From positions 62,001 through 126,000 of the forward strand of contig CAWHLP010000031.1 of the NCBI GenBank assembly GCA_963830205.1: a DNA stretch of 64,000 bases, given 5' to 3'. Made by a program: the position numbers and the translations under genes. This document shows, piece by piece, positions 53,286 to 62,159 of this stretch. Positions within the stretch are counted from its first letter, which is position 1; the number at the start of each line of letters is the position of its first letter. This DNA comes from CAVSRC01 sp963830205. Its GTDB lineage: Bacteria > Pseudomonadota > Alphaproteobacteria > Rhizobiales > Kaistiaceae. The notes under the pieces are model-generated. The model had not been told where the DNA came from. It was given only the letters and a program-made list of their open reading frames with translations, and did not search any database.

Positions 53286-54206
53286 ATGCGCAAATCCAAC
53301 GCCCTGCCGACACTGATCTTCGTGGTCATTCTCGTCGTCGGCCTCTTCATCGCCTGGTCGGCCTACGCACCCGACCGCACCGGCGGCAGCGTCGCCATCG
53401 CCATCGTCACCATCCTCATCGCCTATGTCGCCTCCTATGCCACCAAGGTGGCCAACCAGTGGGAACGGGTGGTGGTGCTCAGACTCGGCCGCTTCCGCGC
53501 GCTCGAAGGGCCGGGGCTGTTCTTCATCATCCCGATCATCGAGGCCGTCGCCTACTGGATCGACACCCGCGTCATCACCAGCGCCTTCAAGGCGGAAAAG
53601 ACGCTGACCAAGGACACCGTGCCGGTCGACGTCGACGCGGTGCTGTTCTGGAAGGTGGTCGACCCCAAGAAGGCGGCGCTCGACGTCGCCGATTACACCA
53701 GCGCCATCAACTGGGCGGCGCAGACGGCGCTGCGCGACGTCATCGGCAAGACCATGCTCTCCGACATGCTGGAGGGCCGCGAAAAGATCAGCGCGGAATT
53801 GCAGAAGATCATCGACGTGCGCACCGAGCCGTGGGGGATCACGGTGCAATCCGTCGAGGTCAAGGACGTGCTCATCCCGCCCGGTCTGGAGGACGCCATG
53901 TCGATGCAGGCGCAGGCCGAGCGCGAGCGCCAGGCGCGCGTCATCCTCGGCGATTCGGAACGCCAGGTGGCGGAGAAATTCGGCGAGGCGGCGCTGACCT
54001 ATGCCGACAACCCGACCGCCTTCCACCTGCGTGCGATGAACATGCTCTACGAGGGGCTGAAGCGCGACAATGCCACCATCGTCATCGTGCCGAGCACGGC
54101 GGTCGAATCGATGCAGCTTGGCGGCATTGCCGGGCTGACGGCGCTGACCACCAACCTGACCCAGGGGCAGGTGCCGGGCCGGAGTGGCGAAGCACAGAAG
54201 CCGTAG
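53286..54206 (+). CDS. SPFH-domain (slipin/stomatin) membrane protein
   Basis: The 306-residue slipin-type protein has two N-terminal hydrophobic segments (about residues 10-27 and 36-55) and an SPFH domain: VVVLRLGRFRALEGPGLFFI (about 63-82), VDAVLFWKVVDP and VEVKDVLIPPGLEDAMS, then a helical tail of glutamate and arginine (QAQAERERQARVI). Bacterial slipins form ring-like scaffolds, often paired with an NfeD protease partner. No NfeD gene is adjacent, so this is a partnerless slipin. The start at 53286 follows AAGGAGAACC. Confidence 0.9.
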   Translation: MRKSNALPTLIFVVILVVGLFIAWSAYAPDRTGGSVAIAIVTILIAYVASYATKVANQWERVVVLRLGRFRALEGPGLFFIIPIIEAVAYWIDTRVITSAFKAEKTLTKDTVPVDVDAVLFWKVVDPKKAALDVADYTSAINWAAQTALRDVIGKTMLSDMLEGREKISAELQKIIDVRTEPWGITVQSVEVKDVLIPPGLEDAMSMQAQAERERQARVILGDSERQVAEKFGEAALTYADNPTAFHLRAMNMLYEGLKRDNATIVIVPSTAVESMQLGGIAGLTALTTNLTQGQVPGRSGEAQKP

Positions 54207-54210
54207 GCGG

Positions 54211-54531
54211 CTATTTCGCCCTGGCCCTGGGAGCCGGCGTCTTCGCCGACTTTGCCGCCTTGGCGGCGACCTTGTCCGCCTTGGCAGCGACCTTGTCCGC
54301 CTTGGCGGCGACCTTGGCCGCGACAGCGGCAGCCTTGTCCTCGGCAGCGACGACGGCTTCCTCCGCCAGCTTGGCGTCGCGCGCCAGGCGCAGCGCCTTC
54401 AGCCGGGCGGTGTTGTCATCGACCCGCTTGGCCTCCTTCTCGGCGTCGCTGGTCGCCTTGGCGGCCTCGCGCTGGCGCGCCTGCACCTTGGCAAAGCGCG
54501 CCTCGGCATCGCTTCTCGTGCTCCTTGGCAT
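54211..54531 (-). CDS. Alanine/lysine-rich hypothetical protein with tandem repeats
   Basis: The 106-residue basic protein starts PRSTRSDAEARFAKVQARQ and carries a conserved DNTARLKALRLARDA helix. Its C-terminal third is ADKVAAK/AAKVAAK repeats encoded by a 21-base tandem repeat (three units, 54257-54319). The repeat part resembles the tails of histone-H1-like and phasin-like proteins, but I can assign no function. It is predicted wholly helical and soluble. The start at 54531 is the first ATG. Copy-number change in the repeat is possible. Confidence 0.62.
   Translation of the reverse strand: MPRSTRSDAEARFAKVQARQREAAKATSDAEKEAKRVDDNTARLKALRLARDAKLAEEAVVAAEDKAAAVAAKVAAKADKVAAKADKVAAKAAKSAKTPAPRARAK
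54257..54319. repeat. 21-base tandem repeat inside the Ala/Lys-rich gene
   Basis: Three head-to-tail units of about 21 bases (gccttggcggcgaccttg plus three variable bases, plus-strand view). They code the seven-residue repeat ADKVAAK on the minus strand. Units differ by one or two bases. Confidence 0.8.
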
Positions 54532-54715
54532 TTCGGCTCCTTACTGTCTGGCTTGCCGCCCGGCCCGCATGCACCGGACGCCCTCCCCGTCGGGTCAGGG
54601 CATACTCACCCCGAAAAGGGATGGGCCTGCGGCAGCTTTCGCGGTCCTGACCCCCTGCGGCCCTCCCCCCTTGCCGGGGAGGACGGCCGACCCCTGCTCG
54701 AATAGCACCTTATCC

Positions 54716-55985
<1,270 letters not shown>

Positions 55986-56054
55986 TCTTGCATTCCCTGT
56001 CGGGCCTCCGGCCCTCCTCGCCTCTTGCTCAAGTCCGTCGAACAGAAAAGACCC

Positions 56055-56190
56055 CCTCCCAACCTCCCCCTTTCCGGGGGAGGAGGAGGACGCCGAACCT
56101 CTATCACCACTCAGGCGCGCTCATGCAAGACGAGACGCCGAGAAGGAGCAGAGCGGGACACCTTGCCCTCCCTCCCCCTGAAAGGGGGAG
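56055..56190. repeat. C-rich/G-rich palindromes upstream of ispG
   Basis: CCTCCCAACCTCCCCC-tttcc-GGGGGAGGAGGAGG and CCCTCCCTCCCCC-tgaaa-GGGGGAGGACAGGAGGGG lie in the 333-base gap between ispG and the Zur-like gene. Together with the CCATGC-core palindrome at 56221 they fill the gap, and I see no gene. Confidence 0.6.
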
Positions 56191-56220
56191 GACAGGAGGG
56201 GGGCCATGATGGCATCGCTG

Positions 56221-56286
56221 CCCCACCCACCATGCTTCGCCTCTCGGCTTCGCATGGTCCCCCCTCCCCTTGCGGGGAGGGATGGG
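56221..56286 (+). repeat. Modular palindrome, CCATGC core, copy 2
   Basis: CCCCACCC - ACCATGCTTCGCC with GGCTTCGCATGGT - CCCCCCTCCCC - ttgc - GGGGAGGGATGGG. The counterpart of 49016-49086. About 60 of 66 positions agree by eye. Confidence 0.62.
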
Positions 56287-56318
56287 AGCCCCACTGCAGG
56301 CGCTGAGCACCACGCCGC

Positions 56319-56819
56319 TCATGCCTTAGCGGCGGCGCGGCAGCGGGCGCAGAGGCCGCGCACTTCCAGCACCTGCTGGCGGGGCAGGAAGCCGCGGTCG
56401 GCGGTCTCCGCCCTGACCAGCCGGCCGAGCGCCTCCGACGAGGCCTCCGCCGCGGCGCCGCACTTGTCGCAGATGAGGAACAGCGTGGCGCCCGGCGTGC
56501 AATCATCGCCGCGGTCGCAGGCGACGTAGGCGTTCTTCGATTCGATGCGGTGGGCGAGGTTGTGCTCGACCAGGAAATCCAGCGCCCGGTAGACCGAGAT
56601 CGGCGCCGGGCGGTGGCCGGAAATGCCGATGCGGTCGATCACGTCATAGGCGGAAGCCGGCACGTGGCTCTCCAGGAGAGCGTTCAGCACCTGCCGGCGC
56701 TGGGGCGTGAAGCGCAAGCGCTCCCGCGCGCAGATCGCCTCGGCGTGGTCGAGCGCCTCGGCCGCGCAGCGCGCGTGGTCATGCTCGCGATGTTCCAGGA
56801 CGGGGCTCAACGCAATCAT
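56319..56819 (-). CDS. Fur-family transcriptional repressor, Zur-like
   Basis: The 166-residue regulator has a Fur-type winged helix (RFTPQRRQVLNALLESHVPA, about residues 36-55, then SVYRALDFLVEHNLAHRIES) and a dimerisation domain with CDKCG and CARC cysteine pairs that hold structural zinc. A histidine-rich N-terminus (HREHDHARC) may supply a sensing ligand. It lacks the Irr HHH motif, and the placement near ispG is that of the Hyphomicrobiales zinc regulator. So Zur is the likely identity, Fur is possible. Confidence 0.82.
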   Translation of the reverse strand: MIALSPVLEHREHDHARCAAEALDHAEAICARERLRFTPQRRQVLNALLESHVPASAYDVIDRIGISGHRPAPISVYRALDFLVEHNLAHRIESKNAYVACDRGDDCTPGATLFLICDKCGAAAEASSEALGRLVRAETADRGFLPRQQVLEVRGLCARCRAAAKA

Positions 56820-56974
56820 CTCGGGTCAGAACTCTAGCACCGGCAGGGGGTGAAGACGAAGCGGCTGCCTTTCCTTGGCCTGCATATAGGCCGCCGGGCG
56901 CCGATGCGCATCCTTCCCGCCCATGCTGCAATGCAATATAGAGGGTCCAGGGGCCGAACGAAGGGGAAGGAAGC

Positions 56975-57757
56975 ATGCTCAAGGGCAAGACGGCGCTCAT
57001 TACCGGATCGACCTCCGGCATCGGCCTGGGGCTCGCCAGGGCCTTTGCGGCGGAAGGCGCCAATATCGTGCTGAACGGCTTCGGCGACCCGACCGAGATC
57101 GAGACGCTGCGCAACGAGCTCGCCAATGCCTTCGGCATCGAGGTGCGCTATTCGCCGGCCGACATGACCCGGCCGGACGAGATCGCCGCCATGGTCGCCG
57201 ACGCGGAAAAGGAGTTCGGCGCCATCGACGTGCTCTGCCCCAATGCCGGCATCCAGCATGTGGCGCCGGTGGACGAATTCCCGATCGACAAGTGGGACGC
57301 GATCATCGCCATCGTGCTCTCCTCGGCCTTCCACGCGATCCGCGCGGCGCTGCCCAAGATGCGCGCCAAGGGCTGGGGCCGCATCATCATGACGGCGAGC
57401 GCCCACGCGCTCAACGCCTCGCCCTACAAGGCCGCCTATGTCGCCGCCAAGCACGGCATCGGCGGCCTGACCAAGGTGGTGGCGCTGGAGACGGCTCAGG
57501 CAGGCATCACCGTCAACGCCATCTGCCCGGGCTATGTGTGGACGCCGATGGCGGAGCGGCAGATCCCCGACACCATGAAGGCGCGCAACCTGACCGCCGA
57601 GCAGGTGAAGAAGGACGTGATGCTCGCCGCCCAGCCGACCAAGGAATTCGTCACGGTGGAGGAGATCGGCGGGCTGGCCGTGTTCCTGTGCTCCGACGCG
57701 GCGCGGAACATGACCGGCTCGCTCATCTCCATCGACGGCGGCTGGACGGCGATGTGA
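56975..57757 (+). CDS. bdhA: 3-hydroxybutyrate dehydrogenase-like SDR, altered Asn position
   Basis: The 260-residue SDR follows the bacterial 3-hydroxybutyrate dehydrogenase pattern: TGSTSGIGLGLARAF, NAGIQHVAPVDEFP, MTASAHALNASPYKAAYVAAKHGI (parts), CPGYVWTPMAERQI, and the long lid with QPTKEFVTVEEIG. It would oxidise (R)-3-hydroxybutyrate to acetoacetate during PHB breakdown. Two conserved places differ: NNAG reads PNAG, and the catalytic asparagine in the AIxLSSAFH helix is valine. Family members usually read AINLSS. The start at 56975 follows GGGGAAGGAAGC. Activity should not be assumed. Confidence 0.85.
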   Translation: MLKGKTALITGSTSGIGLGLARAFAAEGANIVLNGFGDPTEIETLRNELANAFGIEVRYSPADMTRPDEIAAMVADAEKEFGAIDVLCPNAGIQHVAPVDEFPIDKWDAIIAIVLSSAFHAIRAALPKMRAKGWGRIIMTASAHALNASPYKAAYVAAKHGIGGLTKVVALETAQAGITVNAICPGYVWTPMAERQIPDTMKARNLTAEQVKKDVMLAAQPTKEFVTVEEIGGLAVFLCSDAARNMTGSLISIDGGWTAM

Positions 57758-57779
57758 GCGGCACCGGCGGCCGGCCTTG

Positions 57780-58679
57780 CTAGTCCGGCAGCTTTTCGAG
57801 CCCGAGGACGATCGGCTTGGCCCATGCCTCGCCGCGCTTGGCCACGGCCTCCAGGCGATCGCGATAGGGGATGAAATCGGCCGGCGGCAGGAACATGGCC
57901 GCTCGCCGTCCCGCCATATTCCAATGCGTCGCGTCGGTCGCGTCTTCCAGCCGCGCAATCAGATCGGGCAGCACAAGCCGTAACGCATCCTTGTGATCAA
58001 CAAGGGCCGGCACGTACGGCTCGCCGGTGCGAATCCGGTAGTCGTCGACGAGCCGGCGGACCAGGGCAATGTCGTCGGCGTCGAGGCGCGCCTTCTTCCC
58101 GATCTCGCCCATGGCCGCTTCGAGCGACGGCACCAGCGCCGGCCCGACCGGGATGGCGCCCGGCCGGTCGAGAACCATCTGGGCGATCGCGCGGCCGTCG
58201 AGCGGCGGATAGCCGGCAATCGCCGCCAGCTCGTAACCGAGAGCCCGGCGGAGCTCGGCCTCGAGGGCGATCGGCTTCGACACGACCCAATGGCGCACGG
58301 GACGGACCGTCATCGGCCTGAACTGAAAACCGCCCTGCGCCATGGTCGCGAACGGGATCGATATGACCTGTCCCTTGACCTCGGTTCGCCGGAAGACGGG
58401 AACCGGCGGCGTGACGGCGGAATTGACGATCTGGAAGCGCCGGATCTCGGCAACCCAGATGGCAAAGCCGCGCGCGTCCGCATCGAAGCTTGGGTTGAGC
58501 GGCTCGAGGATGCGGTCGCGCACGCTGACCGCGGTCACCGCCTTGCTATCAACCGCGGGCACGATGCAATGACCCTGGGCGAGCGCCGTCACCGTCGCCA
58601 GCAGGGCCGTCTGGGCATCGGCGAAGGCTGGCGGACAGGCGGCACGGTCCTCGACCGTATAGGCTACGCGGGCGATCAC
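57780..58679 (-). CDS. Hypothetical protein, probable C-terminal part of a membrane protein pair
   Basis: The 299-residue reading starts with a GTG that overlaps the stop of the next upstream gene (GTGA). It contains CPPAFADAQTALLATVTALA and an HWVVSKPIALEAELRRALGYE segment, and ends in RAAMFLPPADFIPYRDR. No membrane helix or signal is seen, so topology depends on the upstream partner. I know no family. Since the partner ends at a cysteine-rich LNGEADQVVMTT and this one starts directly with a strand, the two may really be one gene split by a frame error. Function unknown. Confidence 0.6.
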   Translation of the reverse strand: MIARVAYTVEDRAACPPAFADAQTALLATVTALAQGHCIVPAVDSKAVTAVSVRDRILEPLNPSFDADARGFAIWVAEIRRFQIVNSAVTPPVPVFRRTEVKGQVISIPFATMAQGGFQFRPMTVRPVRHWVVSKPIALEAELRRALGYELAAIAGYPPLDGRAIAQMVLDRPGAIPVGPALVPSLEAAMGEIGKKARLDADDIALVRRLVDDYRIRTGEPYVPALVDHKDALRLVLPDLIARLEDATDATHWNMAGRRAAMFLPPADFIPYRDRLEAVAKRGEAWAKPIVLGLEKLPD

Positions 58680-59170
58680 TGCTCGTCCCAGCCGATGGTG
58701 GTCGTCATCACCACCTGATCGGCTTCGCCGTTCAAGAGCAGCGTCTGGCAGATCCTGTCGCATGACGCGGCGGCGAGCGGCGCGCGCCGGCCGTCCGATT
58801 TCAACGGATGCACGAACTCGATGGTCCGCGGACGCTGCAGCGCCGGCGTTTCGAAATCCGCCGACTGGATGTGCGCGATCTCCTGGTCGGCCGCCCGGCC
58901 CGCGGCCAGCGGAATGCCGAAGCCGACGGCGAGAACCCCGGCAAGGGCCAGCGCCGCGACGATCCAGCGCCCGAGACCGGCCTCCCGCGCCAGCATCGCC
59001 GGTATGAGCGCGAACAGATAAGCAGACACCAGCGGCAGAACGACGGTGAGAATGCCAGCGCTCAGGACCGTCGCCAGCAAGATCACGAAGAAATTGCTGC
59101 TCGCGAAGGCGATGCCGAGCACAGACGCTGCGCAGAGAACGAAGAAATAGCCCGTCGAACGATATCGCAT
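58676..59170 (-). CDS. Three- to four-helix membrane protein, probable N-terminal half
   Basis: The 164-residue protein starts MRYRSTGYFFVLCAASVLG with hydrophobic helices at about residues 6-24, 26-58 (two) and 66-90, followed by a periplasmic stretch with a cysteine pair CDRICQTLLLNG. The start at 59170 is the first ATG before the helices. It overlaps the next gene by four bases. I recognise no family. The region upstream to the GNAT gene (280 bases) shows no gene I can support. Confidence 0.62.
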   Translation of the reverse strand: MRYRSTGYFFVLCAASVLGIAFASSNFFVILLATVLSAGILTVVLPLVSAYLFALIPAMLAREAGLGRWIVAALALAGVLAVGFGIPLAAGRAADQEIAHIQSADFETPALQRPRTIEFVHPLKSDGRRAPLAAASCDRICQTLLLNGEADQVVMTTTIGWDEQ

Positions 59171-59452
59171 CCGGCCACGCCTGCCCCAGGAACACGGGCC
59201 CAGAGGATGGCGCAATCCGGTTGCAATAGCCTTACGAACACCATGGAAAATTGTCCGATCCGCCGCCTTTGCGCGCAGAGCGATGACCGGATCGGGCCGC
59301 CGCCGGCATTCTGTCGATTTGACGCAGCCGGCATCCGTCTGCCCAGCGCCGCGTTCAGGGCGCGGGCCGAGTTCGACGCGGCGATGTGTTCAGCGTCGCG
59401 TGAGCGCCGGAATGCCGATGGCGGGGCAGATGCAGACCCCACCCGGGCGTTG

Positions 59453-59896
59453 TCAGGTCGATTTGGAGTAGAGCCCGAGGTTACGGCCAATGGCAAATCC
59501 ACAGCGCTGATAAAACTTCGACAGCGCACCTTCCCGCTGTGAGACCAGCCAGACACCGCTGCACCCTTCTGCCTTTGCCGTTTCAAGAATTGCCGAAAGG
59601 AGCGCAGTCCCTATTCCGGCACCTTGCGCTTCCGGCAGCACCGCAAGCTCATCGAGGTGAATGACCGGTCCGGCATGGCGCCGCTGCCGTGTGCCCAGCG
59701 CGATCCCGAGCACCTGGCCGCCGTCAACTGCCGCAAGTGCAATCGACCGCGGTGTTTCAAGCACATAGGTGACGTTCTCGATCGCGGCTTCGTGTGACCA
59801 GCTCTCGTTCCAGGGAGGCCGGGCGTAGGCGCTTACGATGACACCGGCGGCACCGTTGAGATGCTTTGCGCCGAGAGGTTCGATCTGAAATGACAT
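59453..59896 (-). CDS. GNAT-family N-acetyltransferase
   Basis: The 147-residue GNAT has the acetyl-CoA signature VIHLDELAVLPEAQGAGIGTALL (motif A, halves about residues 77-99) and a C-terminal ALSKFYQRCGFAIGRNLGLY. The substrate is unknown; the N-terminal part (PPWNESWSHEAAIENV) faintly recalls aminoglycoside acetyltransferases. The start at 59896 (MSFQIEP) is preferred to the ATG four codons upstream. It is divergent from the nucleotidyltransferase gene, with a run of 12 G between. Confidence 0.8.
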   Translation of the reverse strand: MSFQIEPLGAKHLNGAAGVIVSAYARPPWNESWSHEAAIENVTYVLETPRSIALAAVDGGQVLGIALGTRQRRHAGPVIHLDELAVLPEAQGAGIGTALLSAILETAKAEGCSGVWLVSQREGALSKFYQRCGFAIGRNLGLYSKST

Positions 59897-59960
59897 ACGC
59901 CACCCCAAGCTGAGCGAAACGACGTTGCCGCAGCGCTCTCAGCTCCGCAATGGGTCCTGT

Positions 59961-59972
59961 GGGGGGGGGGGG
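59961..59972. other. Run of 12 G bases between divergent genes
   Basis: An uninterrupted tract of twelve G bases lies 64 bases before the GNAT start and 39 bases before the nucleotidyltransferase start. Such tracts slip during replication and can make neighbouring promoters phase-variable, but they are also a typical place for assembly errors. Confidence 0.7.
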
Positions 59973-60011
59973 TGGCATGCCACCTCGGCGTCGCGTTGCT
60001 AGCATCGGCCC

Positions 60012-60596
60012 ATGCCGACTCAGGAAGAGCGATTCCGCGCCCTGGTAGTGACCAATCCGGTGGTGGCCGCGCTGATCGACCGCCTGCCGGCGCTGGCCAT
60101 CCCCGACTGCTGGCTCACCGCCGGGGCGGTAATGCAGACGGTGTGGAACGCGCTCGACGGGCGCCCGCCGACCGCCGGCATCAAGGACTACGACGTCTTC
60201 TACTTTGATCCCGACCTGTCGTGGGAGGCGGAAGACCGCGTCATCAGGCGGGCAGCGGCAGCCTTCGCCGACCTCGATGCCGAGATCGAGCTGCGCAACC
60301 AGGCGCGCGTCCATCTCTGGTTCGACGAGAAGAACGGCACCAGCGGCTATCCGCGGCTGACCTCGGCCCGCGCCGGCATCGACGTCTTTCTCGAGACGCC
60401 GAGCATGTTCGGCCTCCATCCGACCGGCGGCGGCGCCTTCGAGGTCTATGCACCCTGTGGCTTCGACGATCTCTTCGGCTTCATCCACCGGCCCAACCCG
60501 CGGGCGATCGGGCCCGAAGCGCACTATGTGATGAAGACCGCACGCCGCAAGGCGCTCTATCCGCGCCTCACCGTGGTGCCGTGGGAAGGAGCGTGA
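60012..60596 (+). CDS. Nucleotidyltransferase-family protein (DUF925/NTP_transf_6)
   Basis: The 194-residue protein has the nucleotidyltransferase core: WLTAGAVMQTVWN near residue 34, IKDYDVFYFDPD (the DxD metal pair, about residues 57-68) and VHLWFDEKN near residue 100. RAGIDVFLETP supplies the third acidic residue. The family nucleotidyl-transfers to unknown targets, and some members serve as toxin-like partners. Here no antitoxin-like partner is adjacent except the brnTA pair on the other strand. The start at 60012 follows the GC-rich space with the G tract. Confidence 0.78.
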   Translation: MPTQEERFRALVVTNPVVAALIDRLPALAIPDCWLTAGAVMQTVWNALDGRPPTAGIKDYDVFYFDPDLSWEAEDRVIRRAAAAFADLDAEIELRNQARVHLWFDEKNGTSGYPRLTSARAGIDVFLETPSMFGLHPTGGGAFEVYAPCGFDDLFGFIHRPNPRAIGPEAHYVMKTARRKALYPRLTVVPWEGA

Positions 60597-60602
60597 ACGG
60601 CA

Positions 60603-60857
60603 TCATCCCTGTCGGCGGTGCCTGCCGGATTGTCGCTCGGTATAGCCGTCGACCAGAGCGCGGATCATGCGCTGATAGGGCACATGCCGCTTCGTGGCCT
60701 CGCGCTTGAAGAAATCGACGCTCCGCCGGGTCAGGCTGAGCGTGACCTTGACGGTTTCGTCGGCCATGACGAGTTCGTCCGGCGACGGCAGGAAATCCTC
60801 CACCACCCGCACGTCGCCGATCTCACCCTTGGTGTAGCGGACCGTTCTGCTGCTCAT
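60603..60857 (-). CDS. brnA: BrnA-type antitoxin (ribbon-helix-helix)
   Basis: The 84-residue antitoxin has an N-terminal SSRTVRYTKGEIGD and the ribbon-helix-helix core KVTLSLTRRSVDFFKREATK (about residues 42-61) with VPYQRMIRALVDGY. The start at 60857 lies inside the toxin gene, which ends at 60823, so the two overlap by 35 bases and are translated together. Order toxin first, antitoxin second, is that of brnTA. It should repress the pair from the palindrome upstream of brnT. Confidence 0.8.
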   Translation of the reverse strand: MSSRTVRYTKGEIGDVRVVEDFLPSPDELVMADETVKVTLSLTRRSVDFFKREATKRHVPYQRMIRALVDGYTERQSGRHRRQG

Positions 60858-61122
60858 AGATCGCCTTGCCCTTTCGCCAGTAACCGGCACCGAAGATGCG
60901 GACGCGGCCCGCCCGCCACGTGAAGCGCACGGTCAGGATCCCATCGCCGACGCGGCCGAAGCAGAAATAGCGCTGCTCCCCTTTGCCGTGGCCGAGGTCC
61001 TCGGCGATCACACGATCCGGATCGAAGAAGGCACGCTGCGCCTCGGCAAAGGCAACTCCGTGCTTGGTCTGGTTGATGCGATCCTTCGCATCGTCCCATT
61101 CGAAGCTCGAGCCGCCCGCCAT
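60823..61122 (-). CDS. brnT: BrnT toxin (ribonuclease)
   Basis: The 99-residue BrnT toxin has the family marks FEWDDAKDRINQTKHGVAF (about 7-25), a phenylalanine-rich DPDRVIAEDLGHGKGEQRYF and the C-terminal IFGAGYWRKGKAIYEQQ. BrnT is a ribonuclease that inhibits translation, and BrnA binds and neutralises it (established in Brucella). The start at 61122 is the ATG 16 bases downstream of a palindrome. Key residues E, H, R and Y are present. Confidence 0.85.
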   Translation of the reverse strand: MAGGSSFEWDDAKDRINQTKHGVAFAEAQRAFFDPDRVIAEDLGHGKGEQRYFCFGRVGDGILTVRFTWRAGRVRIFGAGYWRKGKAIYEQQNGPLHQG

Positions 61123-61137
61123 GATATGGGTCTATTA

Positions 61138-61153
61138 CCATATAATTCTATGG
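61138..61153 (-). promoter_or_regulatory. Candidate BrnA operator upstream of brnT
   Basis: The inverted repeat CCATA-TAATTC-TATGG lies 16-31 bases before the brnT start codon in an AT-rich patch of an otherwise GC-rich region. BrnA-type antitoxins repress their own operon by binding palindromes at the promoter, so this is the best operator candidate. Confidence 0.45.
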
Positions 61154-61199
61154 CAAGCGAGCCCGCACGCGACGTGTCGCGTTGCATCGGCGCCTTGGC

Positions 61200-61517
61200 T
61201 CAGATGCCTCCCCCGTCCGCCTCGTCGGGCGTGGCGGAGGCCGGCGGCGGATCGCCAGCGGCAAGGCGCTGGGAGCGCAGCAAAGGGAGCTGGGTGGGGA
61301 GCGGCGACCAGCCGGCAAGCTCGCTTTCGCCATAGGCGACGCGGGCAAAGGGATCGGAATCGTTGGCGACCCAGCCCTCCTCGCCGGAGCGCGCCGAAAC
61401 CGCCCAGCGCACGGCGTCGATCTCGGCCGGGCCCTGCTCGCTGGCGCGCACGCGGACCAGCACCAGGCTGCCGTCACGCGGGGCCGTGGTCATGGAAGCC
61501 CATTTCGGGGACGCCAT
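61200..61517 (-). CDS. Small hypothetical protein
   Basis: The 105-residue protein has strands LVLVRVRASEQGP and AVRWAVSARSGEEGWVAND and a basic-proline tail. Short proteins with an opening like W-x-x-M-x-x-A-P-R-D-G occur in Hyphomicrobiales next to unrelated genes. I give no function. The last 25 residues are low-complexity, so its 3' part may be antisense noise. Codon use agrees with its neighbours. Confidence 0.5.
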   Translation of the reverse strand: MASPKWASMTTAPRDGSLVLVRVRASEQGPAEIDAVRWAVSARSGEEGWVANDSDPFARVAYGESELAGWSPLPTQLPLLRSQRLAAGDPPPASATPDEADGGGI

Positions 61518-61598
61518 GCGCCTTTCCTCGCCTGCCTCGAGGGGGACAAGACGCGACGGCAGCCGGGACGGCCGCCGCCGCGCTGAATGCGATCGTGC

Positions 61599-62042
61599 CT
61601 ACTTCACCGTGATGCCCATGCCGGAAATATCGGCATTGACCATCAGGCCGGTCTGGTTGCCATGCAGCTCGAGCACCGCGCCCTTCTCGTTGGTGAGCAC
61701 GATGACGCCCTTACCCCTGACGCCGGCCGCACCGGCGCCCGCCGCGGCATAGATGCCGGTGACGTCCGACGGACGGCTGATGTGGCTGACCGTGCCCCAG
61801 AAACTCACCTTGGCGCCGCCGAACACCAGGCCACCGCTGATGCCGCCGATATCGAGCGGGTAGTGGCGGCCGTGGAAGGTCAGCGTTCCGCTGCCGGCCG
61901 AGGCGCCGATGAAGAAGCCGCCCTTGACGATGTTGATGCTCATCGAGCCGCTGTCGGCCCAGGCCGCGGACGCGACCAGGCTGGCACCGGCAAGCGCGGT
62001 GAGAGCAATGAAACCGGAACGCAAACCTTTGAAAACCCGCAT
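61599..62042 (-). CDS. Exported glycine-rich hypothetical protein
   Basis: The 147-residue protein has a signal peptide (MRVFKGLRSGFIALTALAGA, cleavage near AWADSG at about residues 29-30) and a mature beta-rich domain of glycine-spaced strands: IVKGGFFIGASAGSGTLTFH, PLDIGGISGGLVFGGAKVSF, HISRPSDVTGIYAAAGAGAA and TNEKGAVLELHGNQTGL. It resembles a family of small exported alphaproteobacterial proteins without known function. The start at 62042 follows AGGAGGAGTCACC, a very strong ribosome-binding site. It may be abundant (inference). Confidence 0.75.
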   Translation of the reverse strand: MRVFKGLRSGFIALTALAGASLVASAAWADSGSMSINIVKGGFFIGASAGSGTLTFHGRHYPLDIGGISGGLVFGGAKVSFWGTVSHISRPSDVTGIYAAAGAGAAGVRGKGVIVLTNEKGAVLELHGNQTGLMVNADISGMGITVK

Positions 62043-62159
62043 GGTGACTCCTCCTGTAGGCCCCCGCTTCCGAAAACTTCCGGAGAGGTGATTTAGGGCT
62101 TTTGCGGCGCCAGAGGAAGGCCCGCCCGTGACGCAGGCCACACCCCGCCGGGCGTTTTG

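Noticed and set aside
59243..59542. A possible 99-codon gene on the plus strand
   Set aside because: No family signal, low-complexity composition, and it overlaps the well-supported GNAT gene at its 3' end.
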